A stretch of 6,508 nucleotides of DNA from the NCBI GenBank assembly GCA_964407285.1, contig CAYOVG010000378.1:1-6508 (forward strand). Reading direction: 5' to 3'. The notes below the pieces were generated by a model. The model made no database searches. It was not told the origin of the DNA and worked only from the letters and a program-made list of their open reading frames with translations. Positions 1-5,730 of the stretch are shown piece by piece. The DNA comes from CAYOVG01 sp964407285 (GTDB lineage Bacteria > Desulfobacterota > Syntrophobacteria > Syntrophobacterales > Syntrophobacteraceae). Every line of letters begins with the position of its first letter. Within the stretch, counting starts at the first letter, position 1. The position numbers and the translations under genes were made by a program.

Positions 1-7
1 GAGCGCT

Positions 8-50
8 GCCGGGGTTTTTCGCATCACAAGAGCGCTCGCAAAACCCCGGC
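8..50. repeat. Inverted repeat (hairpin) at left edge
   Basis: An 11-bp arm, GCCGGGGTTTT at 8-18, is exactly complementary to AAAACCCCGGC at 40-50. After one mismatch the stem continues for two more base pairs. The loop contains GAGCGCT (30-36), a copy of the heptamer at 1-7. There is no T-tract after the stem on either strand, so it does not look like a normal intrinsic terminator. It could be a REP-like palindrome or the edge of a mobile element. The left context lies outside the window. Confidence 0.5.
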
Positions 51-794
51 GAGCAAAACACCCTCCACACGATCACCCACCGGGTCCTTCTCAACCGCTT
101 CGCCGGATCGACCGGTCGGGCCACTTCGGTCCACCGATGCTTTCCACTAGGCCTCCGGCGGTTCGACGCCTGTGTCCGGGCAGGGAACGAGGCTCCCGCA
201 ACTGGGGCGGCTCCAGGTTTCCTGAATCATTCCAGGGCTTTACCACGAACCCAAACCCACCCTTTCGGAACGTATCATCGCGGAGTCTTGAACATGGTAG
301 CACAGTATGCAGCTACGCGCCACAAAATAAACGGCGCGATTGAGAATCGGACAACACTCCCTTGATCATCCCGAAGGGGATTCGCCCCTTCTTCCGACGC
401 CGTTTCCATTCCCGGAGCAATCAGGCGGGAAACATCGAAACGGCCGTACTGCAAGCAAGTTCGCTGAATCCGGACGCCCGCCATGCCCGGAGCACGGTCT
501 GCTCCCTCGGATACGCCACGCATGTACGAATGCTCCGCTCCGCACCCTCCTCATAAACCCTTGACCGACTGTCCCGTCAACCCGGCGATACGCCGTATCC
601 AACCCAAACCGCCTCCTGCGGGGCGTAGCGCTCCGATGCCGGCTTGATTGCAGCGTCACCGGCTGGAACCTGAACGTTTCGTCGGTGACCGCGCCGGCCG
701 GCCGCGGTTCGGCCGACAAAGCACAAATCCGTGAGGACGGACCCGTGGGGAAGGCAAATGACAGAAGTCCCATGCCGCAATCCCGCGTAAGTCC
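51..794. other. Non-coding or degraded region, no gene recognised
   Basis: No reading frame here gives a protein I recognise. The longest open frame (863 down to 366, - strand) is rich in Arg, Ser and Pro, has no clear ribosome-binding site, and reads like chance translation of GC-rich DNA. Visible small structures are the perfect palindrome CGACCGGTCG at 109-118 and a 7-bp hairpin, GAAGGGG/CCCCTTC, at 373-391. Neither is followed by a T-run. The region may be decayed mobile DNA, given the IS-like repeats just to its right, but no transposase motif is left to prove it. Confidence 0.4.
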
Positions 795-842
795 GGTCCT
801 CCACTTACACCGGAAAAAGGTCCTCCATTCGCACCGGAAAAA
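795..842. repeat. Two-unit 24-bp tandem repeat, IS-end-like
   Basis: Two adjacent 24-bp units (795-818 and 819-842) match at 21 of 24 positions. Each starts GGTCCTCCA and ends CACCGGAAAAA. A weaker third GTCC...GAAAGG stretch follows at 846-871, and a partial GTCCGG precedes at 791. Short repeats of this kind, with a GTCC motif and an A-rich end, resemble the multiple terminal repeats of IS21-family insertion sequences (family knowledge). No istA or istB reading frame is visible, so at most this is an orphan end. The assignment to a family is an inference. Confidence 0.45.
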
Positions 843-1287
843 AATGTCCAACTTCCGCTTCAAACGAAAGGAACACCTCCAATGGCCCCGCCCCTCCGTC
901 CCCTTCGGACAGGCCCAGGTCTATACTTGAAAGGTATTGGTTTTAAGGATGGATGAAAACGGAATCTTATGCAATAACCGGATTGCGATCAGCGCGTCCG
1001 GTCTCCGGCGGGCTACGCGGCGCAGGCACACGGTCTAACCGTTTATGGTTCGTTTCTTGCTTGTTGTCCGTAGGCTGGGGATTCTGCGTGACCATGGACA
1101 GGGAACGCGGAGACAGGAGACGCGCGGGACTGTCGCCGGGAGCCCTCTCGTTCCGGGAAAACCGCGCGCCCGGGGCGGAACGACGGGCCGAAGCCGCTCG
1201 TTGCGGGCAAAGGAAGACGGGGCGGCGCGACAGCCGTTTTATTTCTTCATAACGCGGAAACCGGAACAGCAGACGGGAGAAATCAAG
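843..1287 (+). other. Leader region before the first response regulator
   Basis: There is no convincing gene here. A -10-like TATACT lies at 922-927 but has no good -35 at the right distance. A small dyad (ACCGGA 977-982 / TCCGGT 997-1002) is present. An open frame starting at ATG 953 and ending at 1252 has an AAGGA only three bases before its start and an Arg/Gly-rich product with no domain. I treat it as non-coding. The stretch probably serves as an upstream untranslated or promoter region for the gene at 1288. Confidence 0.3.
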
Positions 1288-1710
1288 ATGAAGGAGAAGC
1301 TTAGCGTGCTCCTGGTCGACGATGAGGACATGGTGCTCAAGTACCTTTCGACACATCTCTCAAGCTTTGGCGACCTCGACGTCATTTGCGCCATGTCTTT
1401 CCAGGAGGCGAAAAGGGTGATCGAGGCCGTGCACCCCCGCATCACCATTGCCGATATCGGCCTTCCCGATGGAAACGGACTCGATCTCGTCGGGCCTGCA
1501 AAGAAGTATTCTCCCATCAACCAGGTGATCATCATGACCGGCACGGGGGATATCGTGCGAATGGTGGACGCGCTCGAACTCGGCGTCATGGATTACCTGC
1601 TCAAACCTATCGATGCCGGACTGCTCAAACGCATCATCGCCGAAGCGCTGGACAGGTGTCGCCGGTGGGAGAGCCTGATGGAACTGGCAGGTCTGGAACC
1701 GCATGCGTGA
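1288..1710 (+). CDS. Single-domain response regulator (CheY-like receiver)
   Basis: The 140-residue product is a stand-alone receiver domain that would accept a phosphoryl group from a histidine kinase in the cytoplasm. The acidic pair D11-D12 sits in LLVDDED, the phosphoacceptor is D56 in ADIGLPDGNG, and the switch Thr is T84 in IIMTGTG. The conserved Lys is K106 in YLLKPID. All key residues are present, so it should be active. The ATG at 1288 is chosen because GGGAG (1275-1279) lies eight bases before it and the receiver fold begins at once. The same frame stays open back to 1045, but that stretch has no domain character. The protein has no output domain, so it likely acts by binding a partner or in a phosphorelay. 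The next gene, 171 bp downstream, is also a response regulator. No kinase is present in the window. Confidence 0.93.
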   Translation: MKEKLSVLLVDDEDMVLKYLSTHLSSFGDLDVICAMSFQEAKRVIEAVHPRITIADIGLPDGNGLDLVGPAKKYSPINQVIIMTGTGDIVRMVDALELGVMDYLLKPIDAGLLKRIIAEALDRCRRWESLMELAGLEPHA

Positions 1711-1739
1711 CTGAAAGCTTTGGCGTAACCGAATATAAC
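1711..1739 (+). promoter_or_regulatory. Possible sigma-70-type promoter for the RR-TPR gene
   Basis: CTGAAA (1711-1716) and TATAAC (1734-1739) are separated by exactly 17 bp. This is a 4/6 and 5/6 match to the TTGACA/TATAAT consensus. It lies directly after the stop codon of the first regulator and about 140 bp before the start of the second, which would let the second gene be transcribed on its own. This is a pattern match only. Confidence 0.3.
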
Positions 1740-1796
1740 TGAGGGCTCTAATTGAAATATCTCTGATTGACTGACCATGTTGACCGTGAATTCCGG

Positions 1797-1834
1797 TTCA
1801 CCCCGTGGAGATGATTCTCTTCGATGCGGGTGAA
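1797..1834 (+). promoter_or_regulatory. Hairpin in the leader of the RR-TPR gene
   Basis: TTCACCC (1797-1803) pairs with GGGTGAA (1828-1834). Inside the 24-nt loop a second short stem can form, GAGA (1808-1811) with TCTC (1816-1819). There is no U-run after it, so a simple terminator is unlikely. It may be an RNA structure or a protein-binding dyad in the space between the two regulators, or it may be chance. Confidence 0.25.
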
Positions 1835-1881
1835 AGAAAGCGTTTCAGGATTGTTTGACCTTCAGATCCAAGGGAAGAAGC

Positions 1882-3048
1882 ATGTCCTTGCAGGGTAACG
1901 AACCCGTTGACTTTCTGATCGTAGATGACGAAAAGCTCATTCACTCGCTCGTAATCCGCAGCCTGCGCTCGTATGGACTCAAGAACCTGCTCTCCGTTTA
2001 CAGCGCCAACGAAGCCCTGAAAATCTTGCGGAACAGGAAGGTGAATTTTGTCATAACGGACTGGATCATGCCCCAGATGACCGGGATCGAACTGATCCAG
2101 GTGATTCGGAATGATCCCGAACTCTTCGCGACCCCCGTCGTCTTCCTGACAGGCGTATGCAGCGCCGAAGGGGTGGTTTGCGCCATGGAGGAAGGGGCTG
2201 ACGGATACCTCATAAAGCCGTTTTCGCCGGCAAAGCTCATGAAATCCATCATTTCCATCAAGAAGGCGAAAGCGGACCCCCTCCATGCGAGCATAATCGA
2301 GATGACGCGGTTGAAACTTCAGGGCAGGCACCATGAAGCTGTAAGAGTCGGGAAGGAGATACTGGAGAAGAGAAGGGATTCGAAGGTGCTGTTCATGCTC
2401 GGGGAATGCCTGGCGAAGGTGAAGCAGTATCCGGCCGCGGTCGACGCCCTGGCCGAGTCCGCGCGGAGCGAGAAATGCGGCAGATCGACCAACCTGCTGG
2501 GCAAAATCTACATGGAGCAGGGAGAACAGGAAAAGGGATTGGACCATATGAGGAGAGCGTCGGAACAGTGCTCGCTCACGCGCCAGAGGAGACAGGTGGA
2601 CCTGGCGGAGGCCTATTTCAAATCGGGCATGACGGACGAAGCCGAAGCGGTGGTGGACACCATTCTGAAATCCAATCCGACCAACCTCATACTGGCCGAC
2701 ATCGGGAAGCTCTATCTCGATCAGGGCGATGTGGAGAGAGCGGGGTCCTTCCTGGAAAACGGCGTCGTTCCGACTCCCGAAACCGTCCACATTTTCAACA
2801 ACTACGCCATCTCCCTCAGAAGACGCGAAATGTACAAGGAAAGCGAGGAGATATATAGGAAATGCATCGAACTCGTGCCGGATTCGTTCGCCCTCTATTT
2901 CAATGCCGGAATGGTCTACAGCAAAATGGGGCAATTCGGACAGGCGATAGAGATGTTCGAAAACGCGCTTCGCATCAATCCAGATTACGAACCCGCCAGG
3001 GTTTTCCTGGAAACGGTGAGATCCAAGATGGCGCAGAGTTCCTTATGA
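1882..3048 (+). CDS. Response regulator with C-terminal TPR array
   Basis: The 388-residue product joins a CheY-like receiver (about residues 9-126) to a tetratricopeptide-repeat array (about 134-370). Receiver landmarks are the D15-D16 acidic pair in LIVDDEK, phosphoacceptor D60 in TDWIMPQMTG, T90 in VFLTGV and K112 in YLIKPF. All are intact. The array contains about six TPR units. The clearest are residues 168-199, 236-265, 302-334 and 336-369, the last two with the typical A..Y...G and ALRINPDYEPA pattern. TPRs bind other proteins, so phosphorylation probably controls a protein interaction rather than DNA binding. The start is ATG 1882, because AGGGA (1871-1875) lies six bases upstream. 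A TTG at 1855 in the same frame is less likely. No kinase or chemotaxis gene is adjacent, so the partner is unknown. Confidence 0.93.
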   Translation: MSLQGNEPVDFLIVDDEKLIHSLVIRSLRSYGLKNLLSVYSANEALKILRNRKVNFVITDWIMPQMTGIELIQVIRNDPELFATPVVFLTGVCSAEGVVCAMEEGADGYLIKPFSPAKLMKSIISIKKAKADPLHASIIEMTRLKLQGRHHEAVRVGKEILEKRRDSKVLFMLGECLAKVKQYPAAVDALAESARSEKCGRSTNLLGKIYMEQGEQEKGLDHMRRASEQCSLTRQRRQVDLAEAYFKSGMTDEAEAVVDTILKSNPTNLILADIGKLYLDQGDVERAGSFLENGVVPTPETVHIFNNYAISLRRREMYKESEEIYRKCIELVPDSFALYFNAGMVYSKMGQFGQAIEMFENALRINPDYEPARVFLETVRSKMAQSSL

Positions 3049-3197
3049 CCTGGATTTCTTGTATGAAAGCAGGGGGACTTATAGAAGTAGAAGTAACCTC
3101 GGTATCGTTGTTGAAGTGGGATTACTGCATATTTTGATTAATGCCCACACACCTGTGATGCAACTACGCCACTAATTCCGTGATAGAAAGAAGCCGA

Positions 3198-3271
3198 TTT
3201 GTGTGGTTACGGTTGCGGCGGCCGCGACCGGTCTATCGAAACGCAGCAGATCGGGGCTGAAAGCCGTAACC
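3198..3271 (-). repeat. Palindromic repeat, copy A (inverted relative to copy B)
   Basis: Read on the - strand this copy starts with GGTTACGGCTTTCAGCC and ends with CAACCGTAACC, so its ends are imperfect inverted repeats. The core at 3222-3252 (- strand) matches 25 of 31 bases with 4778-4808 on the + strand. Similarity continues on both sides over about 70 bp. Three of the six core mismatches fall at third codon positions of a shared frame reading DL(L/M)RFD(R/K)xVA, so an ancient coding origin is possible. The unit resembles a dispersed palindromic element, but its family is not known to me. Confidence 0.5.
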
Positions 3272-3328
3272 GCAATTCGATCTTGTGCCAGGCGCCCGCG
3301 AAGTAATTCTCACATGGTATTGTACAAA

Positions 3329-3451
3329 ACGAATAGAAAAAATATTGCACCAATTCTGCTTATCATCTAATCTTTGAATTCTAGTTCAAAGTACTTGTTT
3401 CTTTTCCGGCGGTTCTATTCGTCCACCAATTGCCTTTACATATTGACGAAT
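3329..3451 (+). promoter_or_regulatory. Cluster of inverted repeats upstream of the nuclease-like gene
   Basis: Three dyads sit in the AT-rich leader. CTTTGAA (3372-3378) pairs with TTCAAAG (3385-3391) across a six-base spacer, which looks like an operator or a small hairpin. ATTCGTC (3417-3423) pairs with GACGAAT (3445-3451). ACGAATAGAA (3329-3338) is the exact reverse complement of TTCTATTCGT (3413-3422), so the 3413-3423 arm can pair with either partner. CACCAATT also occurs twice in direct order (3348-3355 and 3424-3431). A -10-like TATCAT is at 3361-3366 without a good -35. Autoregulation of the downstream pair, as in toxin-antitoxin or defence operons, is a reasonable guess. Confidence 0.35.
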
Positions 3452-3464
3452 CGGATTCAACGAC

Positions 3465-4355
3465 ATGTCAAAGTACTCGTTTGACCGAATTACACCTGAT
3501 AATTTTGAGTCCATGGCACAAGCCTTATTGGAGAAAACCTATCGGATCGGAGGCAATTTGATCCAGTTTGGTCCCGGGGCCGATGGCGGCAGAGAGGCCA
3601 CCTGGACTCAGCCTGTTGCACACCCGAATTATTCCCGACCGCGCAATGAACAGACCGACGTACCGAAGGAATGGGTTTTTCAGGTCAAGTACCATGACAT
3701 CGGCCAACGCGGGTGGGGCACTGCTCGTGATGCCCTGGTTGAGGATCTCGAGAAAGAGCTGTCCAAGATCATGGATAAGCACAAGGTACCTTGCCATGCC
3801 TATGTGATGATTACAAACGTGCCCTTTACAGGCGTTCGAGATCTCGGGACCCGCGATAGGATCAGTGTGGTGGTCCAGAATTGGAGAGATCGCATTCCAG
3901 AGATATTCGTGTGGGATGCAGCGGACCTCGCGCGGTTGCTCGATGCAAATGAGAGTGTTCGCACGGCCTATATAGACACTATTCTACCGGGAGACATGAT
4001 CAAGGCTATCTATTATCATGCCGCCAGATTCGTCGATTCTGTTCTTGCTACGAAGCTTGCGAGCAGACTGAAGTTGCCGGACGGTTTTTCTCCGGAGGAT
4101 CTGGATGCTCACTGCCGGCATAGATTTCCTTTCCGGATTGAATTGAGGCGATATGCAAAGTGGATAGGAGAAGAACAGAAAAACGATCGTCCTGGTGAGA
4201 TGGCCCGCCACATTATTTTGCAGGGAGATCTCGGGTCGAGAACTGCAACACGGCTTGTGAGGGAATGGGCGGAGGCGCATACAACCGACTTGCTTGAAGA
4301 CTGGGACCTTGCCCGGCAGTGCAAGGAATTGAAGAAGATACCCCCCTTAGATTGA
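3465..4355 (+). CDS. PD-(D/E)XK nuclease-like protein, truncated STAND/NACHT type
   Basis: The 296-residue product begins with a restriction-endonuclease-like domain (about 5-172). Visible pieces are the helix NFESMAQALL (13-22), catalytic-type D40 in GADGGREATW, and Q73-x-K75 in VFQVKYHD in the place of the (D/E)XK motif. The strand YVMITNVPF (113-121) and the FVWDAADLARLLD segment (148-160) follow. This order, with TPGD-like LPGD at 174-177, is typical of the N-terminus of very large STAND/NACHT NTPases, many of them antiphage sensors (family knowledge). The rest is short: RFPFRIELRRYAKW (220-233) resembles the strand after the P-loop in such NTPases, while GDLGSRTAT (254-262) looks like a Walker A that has lost its Gly-Lys. 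There is no sensor region, and the protein ends at 296 where relatives run past 800 residues. No good ribosome-binding site precedes ATG 3465. It could be a decayed fragment or a reduced effector. Confidence 0.75.
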   Translation: MSKYSFDRITPDNFESMAQALLEKTYRIGGNLIQFGPGADGGREATWTQPVAHPNYSRPRNEQTDVPKEWVFQVKYHDIGQRGWGTARDALVEDLEKELSKIMDKHKVPCHAYVMITNVPFTGVRDLGTRDRISVVVQNWRDRIPEIFVWDAADLARLLDANESVRTAYIDTILPGDMIKAIYYHAARFVDSVLATKLASRLKLPDGFSPEDLDAHCRHRFPFRIELRRYAKWIGEEQKNDRPGEMARHIILQGDLGSRTATRLVREWAEAHTTDLLEDWDLARQCKELKKIPPLD

Positions 4356-4365
4356 GGTTAACAAG

Positions 4366-4674
4366 ATGTGGAATCTGAATGAAGTGACTGAAATACACTA
4401 CAGGCGCGGTTACATATACAGAATAGCATTTGACGACGGGCTGGAAGGAGAAATCGACTTCTCGGATTACATAGGCAGAGGACCGGTTTTCGAGCCCCTG
4501 AGAGACATAGGGTACTTCAAAATGGCCAGGATAGAGGGGGGCACGATAGCATGGCCGAATGGCGCGGATGTAGCACCGGAGACGCTTTACAAGAAGCTGC
4601 AAGATGCCGGAGAAGGCGTGCGTCCGGGTCCGGGCAAGAAACCATGCGGAGGCGATGTTGCGGCGCTCCCATGA
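4366..4674 (+). CDS. DUF2442 family protein
   Basis: The 102-residue product matches the small DUF2442 family. It has a W-x(3)-EV start, the strand YRIAFDDGLEGEIDFSDYIG (18-37), FEPLRD (42-47), and the family signature IAWPNGADVAPETLY (61-75). The family's biochemical role is not established. Its members often sit beside DUF4160 genes in small two-gene units that have been likened to toxin-antitoxin pairs (family knowledge). Here no DUF4160 is present, and the upstream partner is the nuclease-like gene instead. The ribosome-binding GAGG (4354-4357) overlaps that gene's TGA stop, and the start lies ten bases after it, so translation is probably coupled. The last 25 or so residues (Gly/Pro/Lys-rich) extend past the usual end of the family and may be read-through into non-conserved DNA. 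Confidence 0.88.
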   Translation: MWNLNEVTEIHYRRGYIYRIAFDDGLEGEIDFSDYIGRGPVFEPLRDIGYFKMARIEGGTIAWPNGADVAPETLYKKLQDAGEGVRPGPGKKPCGGDVAALP

Positions 4675-4760
4675 CTCTCCCGGTACTCCCCGAAATCAAG
4701 AACAACTGATGGTTACTGCCGATCCAGCGAATGGATCTATTGCACGCAAAAGTAACGCAT

Positions 4761-4830
4761 GTACACTGACGCCCCGCGACCTGATGCGCTTCGACAAACT
4801 GGTCGCGGTTGAAAGCCGTAACCATATGAA
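4761..4830 (+). repeat. Palindromic repeat, copy B
   Basis: This is the partner of the copy at 3198-3271, in the opposite orientation. The 31-bp core (4778-4808) is followed by GTTGAAAGCCGTAACC (4808-4823). With one change, that 16-mer also occurs on the same strand at 3256-3271, where it forms the other end of copy A. Combining the two copies suggests an ancestral unit of about 65 bp with 17-bp inverted ends, GGTTACGGCTTTCAACC and its complement. Copy B keeps the right end and copy A the left end. A dyad GCGACC/GGTCGC (4776-4781/4801-4806) lies inside. Confidence 0.5.
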
Positions 4831-4863
4831 ATGTTCTTATCTCATTACCAGATTGGCTGCGTA

Positions 4864-4960
4864 ACCGGCATCTCCAATATTCCGGAGATTTCCGGGTTGG
4901 AAGACCCCTTCCCGATCGTTTCTCTCGGAGATGACGGATGGCATGCCCGTGTGCGCGGGC
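4864..4960. repeat. Two hairpins after the repeat copy
   Basis: ATCTCC (4870-4875) pairs with GGAGAT (4884-4889), and the stem is lengthened by CCGG/CCGG outside a small internal bulge. The loop contains AATATT. A second hairpin, GCCCG (4945-4949) with CGGGC (4956-4960), follows in GC-rich DNA. Neither has a T-tract. Either could contribute to transcription ending after the DUF2442 gene, but the evidence is weak. Confidence 0.25.
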
Positions 4961-5121
4961 CCGTAGGTCCCGTGGTCGATTACCGTCCTTAATCGCCCCA
5001 CTCTCATTGTCTTCTTGCAATTGATCCCCGTCTATAGCACAATCAGCGCTTTGAGAGTTGAAAGCTCATCCAGTTGAAATTGATCGACGGGATGCACGCG
5101 AGAGAGTCGAGACATTGATAC

Positions 5122-5127
5122 AGGAGG
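5122..5127 (+). promoter_or_regulatory. Ribosome-binding site that fixes the membrane protein start
   Basis: AGGAGG is a perfect Shine-Dalgarno match, five bases before ATG 5133. It argues against the longer reading from TTG 5058, which has no comparable site. Confidence 0.7.
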
Positions 5128-5132
5128 CGTGG

Positions 5133-5534
5133 ATGCGCGGCGCCGGCGGCACCGAGGGCGGAATTGGGCGTTTCTTCACAGGGCTTATTATGATGGCGGC
5201 CGGAGGCTACCTCTTTTTGCACAACATCCAGGTGAGTATCGGGTTCGGCCTTGGCTACCACTATTTCAACCTCTGGGGAGTCGGAATCACCAGCGGGATG
5301 GTGCTGGTTCCTTTCATCTTCGGTGTGGGCATGATCTTCTACAACGTCTCGAGCATTTTGGGTTGGCTGCTTGCAGTCGCCTCCCTGGTCATGCTGGGAT
5401 TCGGCGTCATAGCCCAGACCCGCTTTCATCTGCAGCACATGACGGCTTTCGAACTGCTTACGATCCTTACCCTTCTGGCGGGCGGCGTCGGTCTCTTCCT
5501 CAGTTCGTTGCGGAGTTCGAAGAGCATCCTTTAA
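5133..5534 (+). CDS. Small four-helix integral membrane protein, unknown function
   Basis: The 133-residue product has four predicted membrane segments: about 14-32, 50-69, 74-94 and 105-123. The loops are short, with a Gly/aromatic stretch (FGFGLGY-type, 37-45) between the first two helices. There is no signal peptide, no enzyme motif and no charged catalytic residue inside the helices. I do not recognise a named family, though small Gly-rich membrane proteins with this pattern (LVPFIFGVGMIFYN, then a WLL helix) occur in many Gram-negative genomes as conserved hypotheticals. ATG 5133 is chosen because of the perfect AGGAGG just before it. Starting at TTG 5058 would add 25 charged, helix-like residues and cannot be fully excluded. 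The gene stands alone and converges on the efflux gene to its right. Confidence 0.8.
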   Translation: MRGAGGTEGGIGRFFTGLIMMAAGGYLFLHNIQVSIGFGLGYHYFNLWGVGITSGMVLVPFIFGVGMIFYNVSSILGWLLAVASLVMLGFGVIAQTRFHLQHMTAFELLTILTLLAGGVGLFLSSLRSSKSIL

Positions 5535-5609
5535 GAAAACCGGCCGGCGACACTGACGAAGGCATCAACAACACCAGGTAAGACAGGCGCTCATAACCAT
5601 CGCGGCAGA

Positions 5610-5629
5610 GCGGGCTCAACCCAGCCCGC
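5610..5629. terminator. Possible bidirectional terminator hairpin
   Basis: GCGGGCT (5610-5616) and AGCCCGC (5623-5629) form a perfect 7-bp GC-rich stem with a six-base loop, between two convergent genes. That is where a shared terminator is expected. Neither side has a clear T-run, so the call is tentative. Confidence 0.35.
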
Positions 5630-5670
5630 GGAATCCGTGTTACTCCGAAAGTCTTCTCGCAGGGCACTAC

Positions 5671-5730
5671 CGGGTTCTTCCGAATTCTTCCGGGTTCCAC
5701 CGGGCTACACCGGGTTCCACCGGGTTACTC
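5671..5730. repeat. 10-bp tandem repeat array, six units
   Basis: Six consecutive 10-base units share the pattern CGGGTTCCAC: CGGGTTCTTC, CGAATTCTTC, CGGGTTCCAC, CGGGCTACAC, CGGGTTCCAC and CGGGTTACTC. The third and fifth units are identical. The array runs into the last codons of the efflux gene and includes its stop codon (TAA, complement of 5725-5727). The 10-bp period equals about one helical turn, so it could be a phased protein-binding array or simply a slippage product. Confidence 0.7.

Larger units (their letters stand above)
3049..3464. other. Intergenic region before the nuclease-like gene
   Basis: No gene is seen in these 416 bases. The left half holds one copy of the palindromic repeat described at 3198-3271. 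The right half (about 3300-3460) is clearly more AT-rich than the surrounding DNA and carries several inverted repeats. No terminator with a T-run follows the RR-TPR gene. The composition change near 3300 fits a junction between host DNA and an acquired segment, though this is an impression by eye. Confidence 0.4.
4675..5132. other. Intergenic region with repeat copy and hairpins
   Basis: I see no convincing gene in this 458-base stretch. It contains the second copy of the palindromic repeat (4761-4830) and two hairpins (4864-4960). An open frame on the + strand from 4604 to 4864 overlaps the DUF2442 gene and includes the repeat. It looks like chance coding or a pseudogene remnant. The TTG-started extension of the membrane protein gene from 5058 also falls in this stretch. 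Confidence 0.4.

Noticed and set aside
366..863. 165-codon open frame on the - strand
   Set aside because: The product is Arg/Ser/Pro-rich without any domain. It has no good ribosome-binding site and begins inside the 24-bp tandem repeat, which explains its repeated CEWRTFFRCKWRT start.
1045..1287. N-terminal extension of the first response regulator from ATG 1045
   Set aside because: The added 81 residues are low-complexity and Arg/Gly-rich, while a ribosome-binding site and a typical receiver start are present at 1288.
1798..2934. Long open frame on the - strand opposite the RR-TPR gene
   Set aside because: It is the antisense shadow of a clear receiver-TPR gene. The His/Arg/Phe-rich translation has no family character.
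4341..4346. Run of six C at the end of the nuclease-like gene as a frameshift that truncates a longer NTPase
   Set aside because: Adding or removing one C leads to a stop within about a dozen codons, and no NTPase-like sequence follows in any frame before the DUF2442 gene.
3198..4830. Integron attC sites flanking the cassette
   Set aside because: The TTTCAAC and GTTGAAA motifs of the reconstructed repeat come close to attC core sites (6 of 7 bases each). However, neither copy has both, the copies are in opposite orientation, and no integrase is seen.
4517..5020. 167-codon open frame on the - strand
   Set aside because: It runs antisense through the end of the DUF2442 gene, the repeat copy and the hairpins, with no recognisable domain.
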